64,000 nt of DNA from Cyanodermella asteris. Lineage: Eukaryota > Ascomycota > Lecanoromycetes > Ostropales > Stictidaceae. The DNA lies in contig UYJD01000002.1 of the NCBI GenBank assembly GCA_900618795.1, forward strand, positions 62,001 through 126,000, written 5' to 3'. The notes below the pieces were generated by a model. The model was given only the letters and a program-made list of their open reading frames with translations, had not been told where the DNA came from and did not search any database. Shown piece by piece: positions 32,494 through 41,757 of the stretch; position 1 is the first letter of the stretch; each line of letters opens with the position of its first letter. The translations under genes were made by a program, and so were the position numbers.

Positions 32494-33516
32494 TCAAAGC
32501 TCGTCGAAAATTTTGAACCTTTCATCTTCATCCTGCGATCGGGGAGGCGGTAGAAGCCGTTCATTAGTTACACCCTGAGTGATCTTCTCTCCTTCGCCAG
32601 CGCTTGTGGTGTCAGTCCAGTTGGTCTCCAGTGGTGATTTGGCCTTTGCAACGCGCTCCGGACGTGGGACGAGCAAGACGGCGAGTAGGGCGAATGTGAT
32701 ACATATTACCGTCCAAAAGAACCAGTGTCGTTTCTGGCTCCGTCTTACGTCTTCCTTGTCTCGAATCTCCACTTCCCCGACCTCTACTCGCACGCTTTGC
32801 ATACGTTCTTTCAAAGCATTGACTTTCTGGCGAGCCGTGTCAAGGCGCGTTTCAAGATCAGCGACGCGGGCTTTCTCAACATCATCGTACGTCCTTCGCA
32901 GACTTGAAACCTGGTCTGCGTGCTCATGGATCAAGGATGGGGCGACTTCCTTGCTAAACTTAAGCAGCGAGCTGTTGGTCGATTGAGCCAGTTCTCTGAG
33001 CACAGTAAGCTCCGCAGCGGCGCCCTGCATGTCTGCTTGGATTTTGTGCAACGTGCTGTCCACCTGCCGCGACCCAGACAATGCCATGTTCGAGAGTACT
33101 TCGAGCTCACTCCGGACCCGCAACTCGGATTCTTCCCTGACCCTTCTGAGCTCGCGAACATCATCCCACGTCGTAGTCGGCTTGTGGGCCATGGTGCCAG
33201 GCGGATCGTGCTGGCCATCCGCAGTCTTGTCTAGGCTTGACTCCTGAGGCTGATCCTCGCCTGACGGGTGTCGGCTTGCGCTTCGACTATGCGTAGTAGA
33301 TGAGCGTGTCGTCAAGATGTTGGCTAGTTCCGTTCCGAGCTGATGCGCTCCGTCGCGAGCGTTATTACGATGCAAAACCAAGGTGTGACTCGCATGAGGA
33401 CGATGTGAAATGGCCTGCTGTCGAGCTTGCCGTCGCCTTTTGTCTTCCGGCTCCGGGGAAGCGCTGGGTAAGGTTGAAGACCTATCCTGCCTATTTCTGC
33501 CATTGGAACCAGACAT
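32494..33516 (-). CDS. Single-pass membrane protein with coiled coil, unknown function
   Basis: Single-exon protein of 340 residues from the ATG at 33516 (a GTG 18 bases upstream is in frame but unlikely). No signal peptide. Residues 1-105 are polar and Ser/Arg/Gln-rich. Residues about 108-255 are strongly helical with heptads (for example LETRLDTARQKVNALKERM) and look like a coiled coil. One hydrophobic span lies at about 264-283 (HWFFWTVICITFALLAVLLV), followed by 57 mostly polar residues with one NWT glycosylation site. The expected topology is N-terminal in the cytosol with a short lumenal tail. The layout recalls tethers or SNARE-like factors of the secretory pathway, but I see no SNARE zero-layer and give no function. 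Confidence 0.8.
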   Translation of the reverse strand: MSGSNGRNRQDRSSTLPSASPEPEDKRRRQARQQAISHRPHASHTLVLHRNNARDGAHQLGTELANILTTRSSTTHSRSASRHPSGEDQPQESSLDKTADGQHDPPGTMAHKPTTTWDDVRELRRVREESELRVRSELEVLSNMALSGSRQVDSTLHKIQADMQGAAAELTVLRELAQSTNSSLLKFSKEVAPSLIHEHADQVSSLRRTYDDVEKARVADLETRLDTARQKVNALKERMQSVRVEVGEVEIRDKEDVRRSQKRHWFFWTVICITFALLAVLLVPRPERVAKAKSPLETNWTDTTSAGEGEKITQGVTNERLLPPPRSQDEDERFKIFDEL

Positions 33517-34597
33517 GACACCAAACAGGACCACAAGGTATTATCAGATCGGCTGACTGATCTTGCCCCTTCTTGCGTTAGGTACAGCGCATTGCGCGCA
33601 TTGTCCTGGCTTGGTTATCAAGCGACAGTGACGCTTGAAAAGTTCTAGTATGCAACCAGAAGGAAGCGGTGCTTCTAAAATCCAGTTAGCTGTCACACTA
33701 GTATGAATGGCTGCCCTCTCGTGCAGTGTTCGTAGCCTTGGGGTGGTCGACAGGGTGCAAGTCTGACAATGGCTCGTGTATATTTGATCTGTGCAGAATG
33801 AGAACGACGCTTTTCACGTGCACTCACCATGAGACTACCTATAGTCGCGTAAGAGTAACGCGTTTGTTGCAGCACGTGACTTGGCCCAGCAGCTAGAGTC
33901 CTGACGAATCACAGCCTCTTGTGGTGCGGTGCGGATCGAATGTGAGGATACAGCGACATTATCAGGCAGGATCTAGCTCGAGGCTCGAAACTGTGCGCAG
34001 GCACGCGACTTGGAGCGTGGAGTGGCAGTGGCAGTGGCTAGGGTATGCCCTTTCCTGGCAGAGTGATTGATGCCATACGCAACATCAATTGAGGTGGGTA
34101 CCGGAAGACATAATTGAGCCAAAGATAGTCTTCACGAATTGTTGCTGGCACAAAATAATTACTAGTAGCTATGATTTAGATAGCCGCGAACACAATGTAC
34201 GACTTTGTGTCAGTGCTGCGTATTAAATATGTATCATGTGTGGTATGCAACACGAACATTGAGTGTTTAAATTCTCGATCAATGTCGATTCGAATTGTGA
34301 CAGCCAAGCAGTCTGCGCTGATATCCCACGACCTAAGATAATGCTTCGACAGTCGAATACGTGAAGCTGTGTGAGATGGCAGGCGCCTACTCGTGTCTTG
34401 GAAATCGAAGCGGATTGATTGGACGGTACGGGCGGCACGAAGCAAGCATTTACCTCGGCGAGTATCGGCGGCCACACCCAGCTTGCCAAGCGCATTCGTT
34501 AACATCACGACTTGACTTACGCCTTGCACCAACATCTCGGGCCACCAATTCCACCCACGCCCTTCCTCTCCCCTCCATCACTGCTCCGATTTTCACC
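33517..34597. promoter_or_regulatory. Divergent promoter region, coiled-coil gene and SDH1
   Basis: About 1.08 kb. It holds two CACGTG hexamers (33815-33820 and 33872-33877), a short GTGGCA triplication near 34022 and an A/T-richer part at 34130-34260. The last 60 bases before the SDH1 ATG are pyrimidine-rich. No gene is supported. Confidence 0.5.
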
Positions 34598-36643
34598 ATG
34601 AGCGCTTTAGGTCTCCGCCGCGGCGTTGCCGCGCAGGCCAAGGTAATTGTTCCTTTACTGATCTTCCGAGCTAGCTCTGACAACAAGACAGTGGATGAGA
34701 CCGGCATACAGAACGTCAAGACTCTTTTCAACAACTAGACCAGCACAGAAGATAACAGGAACACAGCCTCTTCGCGCAAAAGAGGCATCAGGTCCCGTTT
34801 CAGCGAAATACCCTGTCATCGACCACGAGTACGACGCGCTGGTCGTTGGTGCGGGTGGCGCTGGTCTTCGCGCGGCATTCGGTTTGGCAGAGGCTGGCTT
34901 CAACACGGCTTGTATCTCCAAGTTGTTCCCGACGAGATCACACACCGTCGCTGCTCAGGGCGGTATCAATGCTGCTCTTGGCAACATGCACGAGGACGAT
35001 TGGCGATGTCACATGTATGACACTGTCAAAGGCTCCGACTGGTTGGGTGACCAAGATGCCATCCATTACATGACAAGAGAAGCCCCAACGTCGGTCATTG
35101 AACTTGAGCACTACGGCTGCCCATTCTCGAGAACAGATGAGGGCAAGATCTACCAGCGAGCTTTTGGAGGGCAGAGTAGGGACTTTGGCAAAGGTGGTCA
35201 GGCCTACCGAACAGCGTCTGCTGCCGATCGTACTGGTCACGCCCTGCTTCACACCCTATATGGCCAGTCCCTCAGACATAACACCAACTACTTCATTGAA
35301 TACTTCGCCCTCGATCTCATCATGGAGGGTGGCGAATGCAAGGGTGTCATCGCTTATAACCAGGAGGACGGCACGCTCCACCGATTCCGTGCGAACAACA
35401 CTGTCTTGGCCACCGGTGGCTACGGCCGTGCCTATTTCTCATGCACATCTGCTCATACTTGCACTGGCGATGGTATGGCAATGGTCGCTCGTGCCGGTTT
35501 GCCTAACCAGGACATGGAGTTTGTTCAGTTCCATCCTACCGGCATCTACGGAGCTGGTTGCTTGATCACTGAGGGTTCTCGTGGTGAAGGTGGATACCTG
35601 CTCAACAGCAACGGTGAACGTTTCATGGAGCGTTATGCTCCGACCGCGAAGGATCTCGCTTCCCGTGACGTTGTCTCTCGTTCCATGACAATGGAGATCC
35701 GGGAGGGTCGAGGCGTTGGTCCAGACAAGGACCACGTCTACTTGCAGCTTTCTCATTTGCCGGCCGAGGTTCTTCATGAACGTCTACCCGGTATTTCAGA
35801 GACCGCTTCTATCTTCGCTGGTGTTGATGTTCGCAAGCAGCCCATTCCTGTGCTACCTACTGTCCACTACAACATGGGTGGTATTCCGACCAAGTACACT
35901 GGTGAAGTTCTTACAGTTGACGCGAGCGGCAAGGACCAAGTTGTTCCGGGTTTGTACGCTTGTGGTGAGGCTGCTTGCGTCTCCGTCCACGGTGCCAACC
36001 GCCTGGGTGCCAACTCGCTGCTTGACCTGGTTGTGTTCGGTCGTGCCACGGCTCACAGAATCCAGGAGACCAGTACACCTGGTGCCAAGCTTGCTCCGTT
36101 TGCCAGCGACGCCGGTGCAGAGTCGATCCAGGTTCTTGACCAGATTCGCAATGCATCCGGCAGCAAGCTGACCTCCGAGATCCGTCTCGACATGCAGCGT
36201 GCCATGCAGACTGACGTTGCAGTGTTCCGTACACAGGAGTCTCTTGACGAAGGTGTCGAGAAGCTGCACAAGGTCGACGCCAGCTTCGCGGACGTTGCCA
36301 TCAAGGACAGGAGCATGATCTGGAATTCGGATCTCGTAGAGACCCTCGAACTTCGAAACCTGCTCACCTGCGCCGTCCAGACTGCCGAATCCGCGGCAAA
36401 CCGCAAGGAGTCCCGTGGCGCTCACGCTCGCGAAGATTTCCCGGACCGCGACGACGAAAACTGGATGAAGCATTCTCTCAGCTGGCAGAGGAAGCCGCAC
36501 GGCAAGATTGAGCTGGGAACAAGAGCTGTCACCATGACGACCCTGGACGAGAATGAGTATGTTCACAATCTGCCCAACTCCCTTGATTTGACTAACACAG
36601 ATATAGATGCAAGCCGGTTCCCCCTTTCAAGCGTGTCTACTAG
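34598..36643 (+). CDS. SDH1: Succinate dehydrogenase flavoprotein subunit, mitochondrial
   Basis: Catalytic subunit of respiratory complex II and the TCA cycle; it oxidises succinate to fumarate with covalently bound FAD on the matrix face of the inner membrane. Exons: 34598-34642, 34692-36556 and 36607-36643; introns are 49 and 50 bp. The product is 648 residues. An Arg-rich mitochondrial presequence ([10 protein letters not shown]...[14 protein letters not shown]) precedes the FAD dinucleotide fold [21 protein letters not shown]. The FAD-linking His is in SHTVAAQGG (His99). Catalytic-region motifs include [23 protein letters not shown] and [18 protein letters not shown]. The last exon codes only for the C-terminal [11 protein letters not shown], the usual family end. 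It converges on JAC1 with 197 bp between stops. Confidence 0.97.
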
Positions 36644-36840
36644 ACAGAGCGAGCGGCCGTTGCAAACGGAGGTCAAGCGTTGTACATCTAGCTTCTTTGT
36701 GAATAGTTTCAAAATATATTGTCCATTGAAAAGGAGTTGGATTCGACCTGGAAATTTCCCTTCTTCATCAAACATACATCCCACTTCGAATTTTGACAGG
36801 CCGTAGCATCGACTCACAGCTCAGGCGATTGCGGTGGTCG

Positions 36841-37548
36841 TTAATGTACCAGAACGACAGGCTTCCCTCTTTCCCACGAGTCCAAGCTCTCTTTGATGTT
36901 TGTCCAATACCTGAGTCTCACGGCCTCCTCTTTTGCGGCGTCGATGTCATCTTTGCTGAACGCATCGTCGATAGCTGCCACGCTCTGCGATATTAGACCA
37001 TCGTTATGCACCTTCAGAGGTTCGAGCTCAGCCTCATCTTCCACTGCCTCAATCGTTTCCCGCATTTCTAGGACGTCCATCAACAGCTCCGGATCTTCGA
37101 CTTTGGCGGTTTCATCCTCGGCCACGTCGATGCCTCTCAACGAAAGTAAATACTGTGCCCTTTTCAGAGGATCCTGTAATGACTTGTAGGCCTCGTTGAT
37201 GCGAGCAGATAGCCCCTCGGCTTTCGCCTTCTGGTCCGCCGGAAACCTGTCTGGGTGTGCCTTCGCTTGAAGCTGATAGAACTCCTTGCGCAGAGCAGCG
37301 AGGTCGATTGCGAAAGAGCCCTTGGGCGGCGGCCCTTCTGCCAAGGTCTGTGGGAAAAACTCGTAGTGGGTCTGGGGCCCCAGAGACTCTCGTTGCTGGC
37401 ATGCCGTTCGTGAACTATGGAAGGCTCTTCTTGCTGATTGTTGAGGATCGTATGTGACTCTCCGGGGCACGGTAGGATGTGCTCTCGCGGCGAGCATGTA
37501 CGAGCGAAAGGCGATGAGGAAGCGGCGACTGATTTGTGAAGGAGGCAT
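36841..37548 (-). CDS. JAC1: Mitochondrial Fe-S J-protein JAC1 (HscB/HSC20)
   Basis: Type III J-protein that brings the scaffold Isu1 to the Hsp70 Ssq1 so that new Fe-S clusters can be passed on. From the ATG at 37548 it has 235 residues in one exon. Residues 1-50 are Arg- and Ser-rich and look like a mitochondrial presequence (AFHSSRTAC). The J domain (about 60-140) has YEFFPQT at its start and HPD at 98-100 (KAHPDRFP), then INEAYKSLQDPLKRAQYLLSLRG. The C-terminal HSCB domain holds DPELLMDVLEMRETIE, the part that binds Isu1, and ends in the helical RLRYWTNIKESLDSWE. A TTG 15 bases upstream is in frame but not needed. Confidence 0.95.
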   Translation of the reverse strand: MPPSQISRRFLIAFRSYMLAARAHPTVPRRVTYDPQQSARRAFHSSRTACQQRESLGPQTHYEFFPQTLAEGPPPKGSFAIDLAALRKEFYQLQAKAHPDRFPADQKAKAEGLSARINEAYKSLQDPLKRAQYLLSLRGIDVAEDETAKVEDPELLMDVLEMRETIEAVEDEAELEPLKVHNDGLISQSVAAIDDAFSKDDIDAAKEEAVRLRYWTNIKESLDSWERGKPVVLVH

Positions 37549-38913
37549 TGTGCTTGGGCGCAAAGCTGCAGAGCTCGGAGCTCAGTTCTATAGACAGATG
37601 GTGAAGTTATGCAGGTGGCGATGCTGTTCGCGGAGCGCGCTTTTGCAGAGAGTCAGGATGGCGACAAATGACATAACTCATCACCCCGATTCTCGGATCG
37701 GATGACAGCCCAAGGCGCGTGTTCTGGAGCACGTACTTACCCTATCACATCTATGTCGATCTCGATAACCACCGCTATAGGTTAAGGTACCTACAGAAAT
37801 TGAGGCTCGCGTGCTTTCCGAGGTACTGCTAGGTATTGATAACTAATTAGTTGACGTAGAATGTTGAGAGGCGTGCTTAACCATGTGTGCGTCACGACTT
37901 TCGATTACCCGCCTTGAGCCCGAGCCGCGACTGTCAGGTCATATAACGCTGATCATAATCCCGCTGGTTCAAACACCCTCGATTCGGCACGGGGACGACC
38001 CGCTGCTTTGTGTGGGTGATATCATTTTGTTTGGAAACATTGCCGCTACACCTGGAGAATTCAGAACCTTGTGACGCTGTTTATAAATAGCGAAAATTCT
38101 GTAATGATCCCGTCGCAGCAGTCTCGAAATAGATCTACGCTTGACATCGATAGGCCCAAAAGAACCTATCTTTAGTGATGCTGTCCAGCAAGGGTACTAA
38201 CCATGGACATTGTGAAGTTCGAACAGGTCTCTTGGGACGCCAAACTGACTCCTTTTTGTGGCTGAAAAGACGAGGTCCACGTCACGGACATAAGGTGGTA
38301 CCAGACGCAGGAGGCGTTGGGAACCAATTATATAGGAAGTCAGGTACACTCCGGGTGTACCTCACTTCATTCATGTACGCACCTCCTGTATCACGGCTAC
38401 AAGGATTACTCATGGCGAGCGCAGCCGCGTGTGTACACCTGCACCCTCATAGACCGGCTACTGTATAGGTACCCAGATCGAGATCGAGGTATTGGCGTGG
38501 TGATTGGGCCCATCACCAAAGCAGATTGCTCGTCCTGCAGCCGTAGCACAAGCTCACCTAGGACCCCTTTGATTGATGGCTGACATGAGGCGTGTGCATA
38601 TTCGCCTGACACCGTTTGCCGGTTTTGCAAAGCTGAAAACGGACATGTATGGACGCGTTAGCTCATCTGCAAAACAAGATATATATCATGCTCTGATGTT
38701 TGAACAACCCTGCAATGAACTCGAACTCGAACTGGTATGCATCTTGTTAGACTGCCGGTAGCTAAAGAGTATCAAAGCGCATCAGCAAACATTAGCGCCA
38801 CGATTTTAGAAGTGATTTCACAACGTTCGCCCACCTCCCCCGGTTCCGCCTTGGCAGAACCCTTGCCATGTCTGTCGGTAAATCACTCACATAGAGACCC
38901 TGGATAGCTCCCC
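37549..38913. other. Intergenic, A/T-richer, with short TACTAGGTA-like elements
   Basis: About 1.36 kb. Part of it is the JAC1 promoter. At 37819-37850 a short run AGGTACTGCTAGGTATTGA closely recalls the array at 5601-5732. Another TTAAGGTACCTAC lies at 37783-37795. No gene is seen. Confidence 0.5.
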
Positions 38914-39558
38914 TCACAGATACTTTTCAAAGTAGTCCGTGAATGTCTTGCAGCTATTAGTCTTATCGTTCCATATCTTGTGATTCTTGTCATCATCGTA
39001 CTGATCTCCCGCCTCTTTGAGTTTCTCCGGATCATTTTTAGTCGTTAGCTTTCCACCATGGATACTTTTGCCGCTCATACTCGGGTTATTTTGTGCAGGC
39101 CTGAATGATTCGGACAGGAACTTGGTGGCATCAGTCTTAGCGTCGGTGATGACTGTGTGGTAGTAGCTGCCGTCAAAGTCCCGCTTGATCTTCGCCGGCT
39201 TCTTCGCGGTCCCTCTGAAGGTAGTGGTTTCCTTGTACGTGCCGACGAGAACGGCGACATGGTAGGCGCCGATCTCTTGGCGCAGGATGCCCACTTTCGA
39301 CGTGTCTTTGTCGGCGTTGTCGTGCAAGTCCCACTGCAGGGTGAACCAGTAGCTTTTGCCGTCTGCCGGGGTGATGCCGGCCGAGTGTAGGGCGCCTGCG
39401 ACGGCCGAGTAGTCCTTGGTGTCTTCGTATGTCGGCGCCGGGTTCCGGATGTTGAGCTCCGCTGGGCTCCGCTGCTCGGCGGTGAGTGGGACTGGATTGG
39501 CGAGTGTGGTGACTGCGAGTGCAGTCACGAGGGTACTGAAGATCGTAACAAACTTCAT
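38914..39558 (-). CDS. Small secreted protein, unknown family
   Basis: Single-exon protein of 214 residues with a clear signal peptide (about 1-20, ending LANP). The mature part has one Cys only. Two spots stand out: a hydrophobic strand with histidine, GAYHVAVLVGTY, in the middle, and NSCKTFTDYFEKYL at the very C-terminus. This His-then-Cys order, with Asn before the Cys and Phe after, recalls circularly permuted papain-like folds (LRAT, PPPDE, NlpC-like), but the match is weak and I offer it only as a lead. It lies 350 bp from an assembly gap and near other accessory-looking genes. It could be an effector or a small hydrolase; function is unknown. Confidence 0.75.
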   Translation of the reverse strand: MKFVTIFSTLVTALAVTTLANPVPLTAEQRSPAELNIRNPAPTYEDTKDYSAVAGALHSAGITPADGKSYWFTLQWDLHDNADKDTSKVGILRQEIGAYHVAVLVGTYKETTTFRGTAKKPAKIKRDFDGSYYHTVITDAKTDATKFLSESFRPAQNNPSMSGKSIHGGKLTTKNDPEKLKEAGDQYDDDKNHKIWNDKTNSCKTFTDYFEKYL

Positions 39559-39908
39559 GGTAAAGGCTATAGGGAAGGAGCGTCTTGAATCGGCTAATGG
39601 GCACCGGAAGGAGCAGAAAAAAGGAAGCTAGGAAAAGAATGTCGAGAAGACTCTAAATGGCTGATTACCTCGTCGAGAGGTCGAAGATAAAAGAAGAGAA
39701 TGCAATTGAAGAAGAATGATCGAAGTGACACGGGCTAGACGACGAGTCCAAGATGGCTCTCATATACTAATTACTCCCTCGGCTTGCATGGGGCTTCAGA
39801 AGCGCACTCTCGCAAAGCATTACAGTGACAGCTCGTCGGGCCTCGAACATCCTGAAACGTTGATACTGTAAGCTGAGGACGACCAGGTGGCCAAGACGCC
39901 GTTGGGGC

Positions 39909-40269
39909 NNNNNNNNNNNNNNNNNNNNNNNNNNNNNNNNNNNNNNNNNNNNNNNNNNNNNNNNNNNNNNNNNNNNNNNNNNNNNNNNNNNNNNNNNNNN
40001 NNNNNNNNNNNNNNNNNNNNNNNNNNNNNNNNNNNNNNNNNNNNNNNNNNNNNNNNNNNNNNNNNNNNNNNNNNNNNNNNNNNNNNNNNNNNNNNNNNNN
40101 NNNNNNNNNNNNNNNNNNNNNNNNNNNNNNNNNNNNNNNNNNNNNNNNNNNNNNNNNNNNNNNNNNNNNNNNNNNNNNNNNNNNNNNNNNNNNNNNNNNN
40201 NNNNNNNNNNNNNNNNNNNNNNNNNNNNNNNNNNNNNNNNNNNNNNNNNNNNNNNNNNNNNNNNNNNNN
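39909..40269. other. Assembly gap, 361 N
   Basis: Unresolved bases. The last known bases on the left contain CCAGGTGGCC and the first on the right CAGGTGGGGCC, so a repeat across the gap is possible. The run length may be an estimate by the scaffolder. Confidence 0.98.
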
Positions 40270-40312
40270 CAGGTGGGGCCAGAATATATGCTTACTGTAT
40301 ACATACCTATTC

Positions 40313-40340
40313 ATATATGTATATATATATATATATATGT
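40313..40340. repeat. TA dinucleotide microsatellite
   Basis: A run of alternating A and T, with nine uninterrupted AT units at 40321-40338, 43 bp from the gap edge. Such low-complexity DNA often breaks short-read assembly and may explain the gap. Confidence 0.9.
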
Positions 40341-40500
40341 ACACGATGCGGTAACGTCGTCTACCTTATTCTCCAACTATTCCAAGCCATCCATCTTCGA
40401 ACAGACTTGTATCTCTGTCGGTTTCCCCTTGACAGAAACTGCAACGCTTAGATATATTTGTGAAAGCCACATTCCTACCCTTTCGATCATCACGGCAATC

Positions 40501-41650
40501 ATGACTTCTCAAGGCGCTATTCCTGTATTTGGTGGCGGAGCCTTTGGCTTCGGTGACAAGTTCAGCGATGACGATGTTTCCAAGGTCTACGACATCCTGC
40601 TTGCGGGGGGTTGCAACAAGATCGATACAGCAAGAGTCTGTTAGTAAAACTCTAAAGAAGCTCGTTCCCGCCATTTCGAAAGTCAGACTAACATTCTCGA
40701 ACTCAGATGGCGATTCCGAAGAACGCATTGGCAAGGGCAAGGCCGCCGACCGAGCAATCGAAATCGACACCAAAACCCCCGGAGGACTCGTCAGGGGCGA
40801 GAGCACATCCCAAGGAATTCTGAAGCACGCTGAGGAATCCGTCCAGAAACTCGGTATCAAGCAGGTACAGTTCCACATCAACACCCTTGGCCCCGAAGAT
40901 GCCCCCAAGGGAAATGGTCCGATAAGTGTTGAACTAACCGCAATTCTGTAGCTCGACATCTTCTATATCCACGCCCCAGACCCATCCATCCTGCTAGCCG
41001 ACCAACTCGCCGGCATCAACGCAGCCTACAAAAAAGGCCTCTTCAAACGCTTCGGTATCAGCAACTTCTCCTCCGCGCAAATCCAAGAGACATACGACCA
41101 CTGCAAAGCCCACGACTACCCGTTGCCGTCCGTCTACCAGGGAAACTACAGCGCCGTCGCGCGCTTGCAAGAAACACAGATCTTGCCCACGTTGCGCAAG
41201 CTCGGAATCGCGTTTTACGCCTACAGCCCCATGGCCGGCGGGTTCCTCGCCAAGTCCTCCGCTCAGATCCGTTCCGGACAAGACGCCGGCCGGTTTACTA
41301 AGGATGCGGGTTTCCTTGGTGAGATGTACTCGAACATGTATGCGAAGGAGTCGATGATCAAGGCGTTAGATCTTTGGGAGGAGGCGGCCAAGGTGGCAGG
41401 TGCCAGTAAGGGTGAGCTGGCGTATCGATGGGTTGCGTTCGATTCGGGGCTGGACGGCGCAAAAGGGGACGGAGTCATTTTTGGGGCGAGCAGCACTGGC
41501 CAGATTGAAGACACGCTGAAGTGGTGGAAGAAGGGGTCGGTGGGGTCGGAGGCGAAGAAGTTGGTTGATGAGATGTGGAAGACGATTGAGGGAGATGCGA
41601 CGTTGAATAATGTTGGGTTTGATGGGACGCCATCTTTCAAGAAGGCGTAG
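40501..41650 (+). CDS. Aldo-keto reductase (aflatoxin-aldehyde-reductase type)
   Basis: NADPH-dependent aldo-keto reductase that reduces aldehydes or ketones to alcohols. Exons: 40501-40639, 40707-40864 and 40952-41650; introns are 67 and 87 bp. The product is 331 residues. Expected catalytic residues are present: Asp42 and Tyr47 in CNKIDTARVYGDSEERIG, Lys69 in EIDTKTPGG and His106 in FYIHAPD. The cofactor-binding end has FGASSTGQIEDTLKWW. The N-terminus IPVFGGGAFGFG and lack of a signal peptide suggest a cytosolic enzyme. Similar proteins reduce dialdehydes and other reactive carbonyls; the substrate is unknown. It converges on the monooxygenase gene with 107 bp between stops. Confidence 0.93.
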
Positions 41651-41757
41651 AACGCTTTGGCACGGTCGATGAGCTGTATAGATAGCGAGAAGCCCACATG
41701 AAACATGCACACTAAACAAGTTTTGAAGTCAAATGCAGACCTTTGTCGTTGGTCATT

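Larger units (their letters stand above)
39559..40500. other. Intergenic region with assembly gap
   Basis: Left of the gap (39559-39908) is the promoter of the secreted protein gene, A/G-rich on the plus strand around 39600-39720. Right of it (40270-40500) is a TA microsatellite and the promoter of the aldo-keto reductase. Any gene hidden in the gap cannot be judged. Confidence 0.6.
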
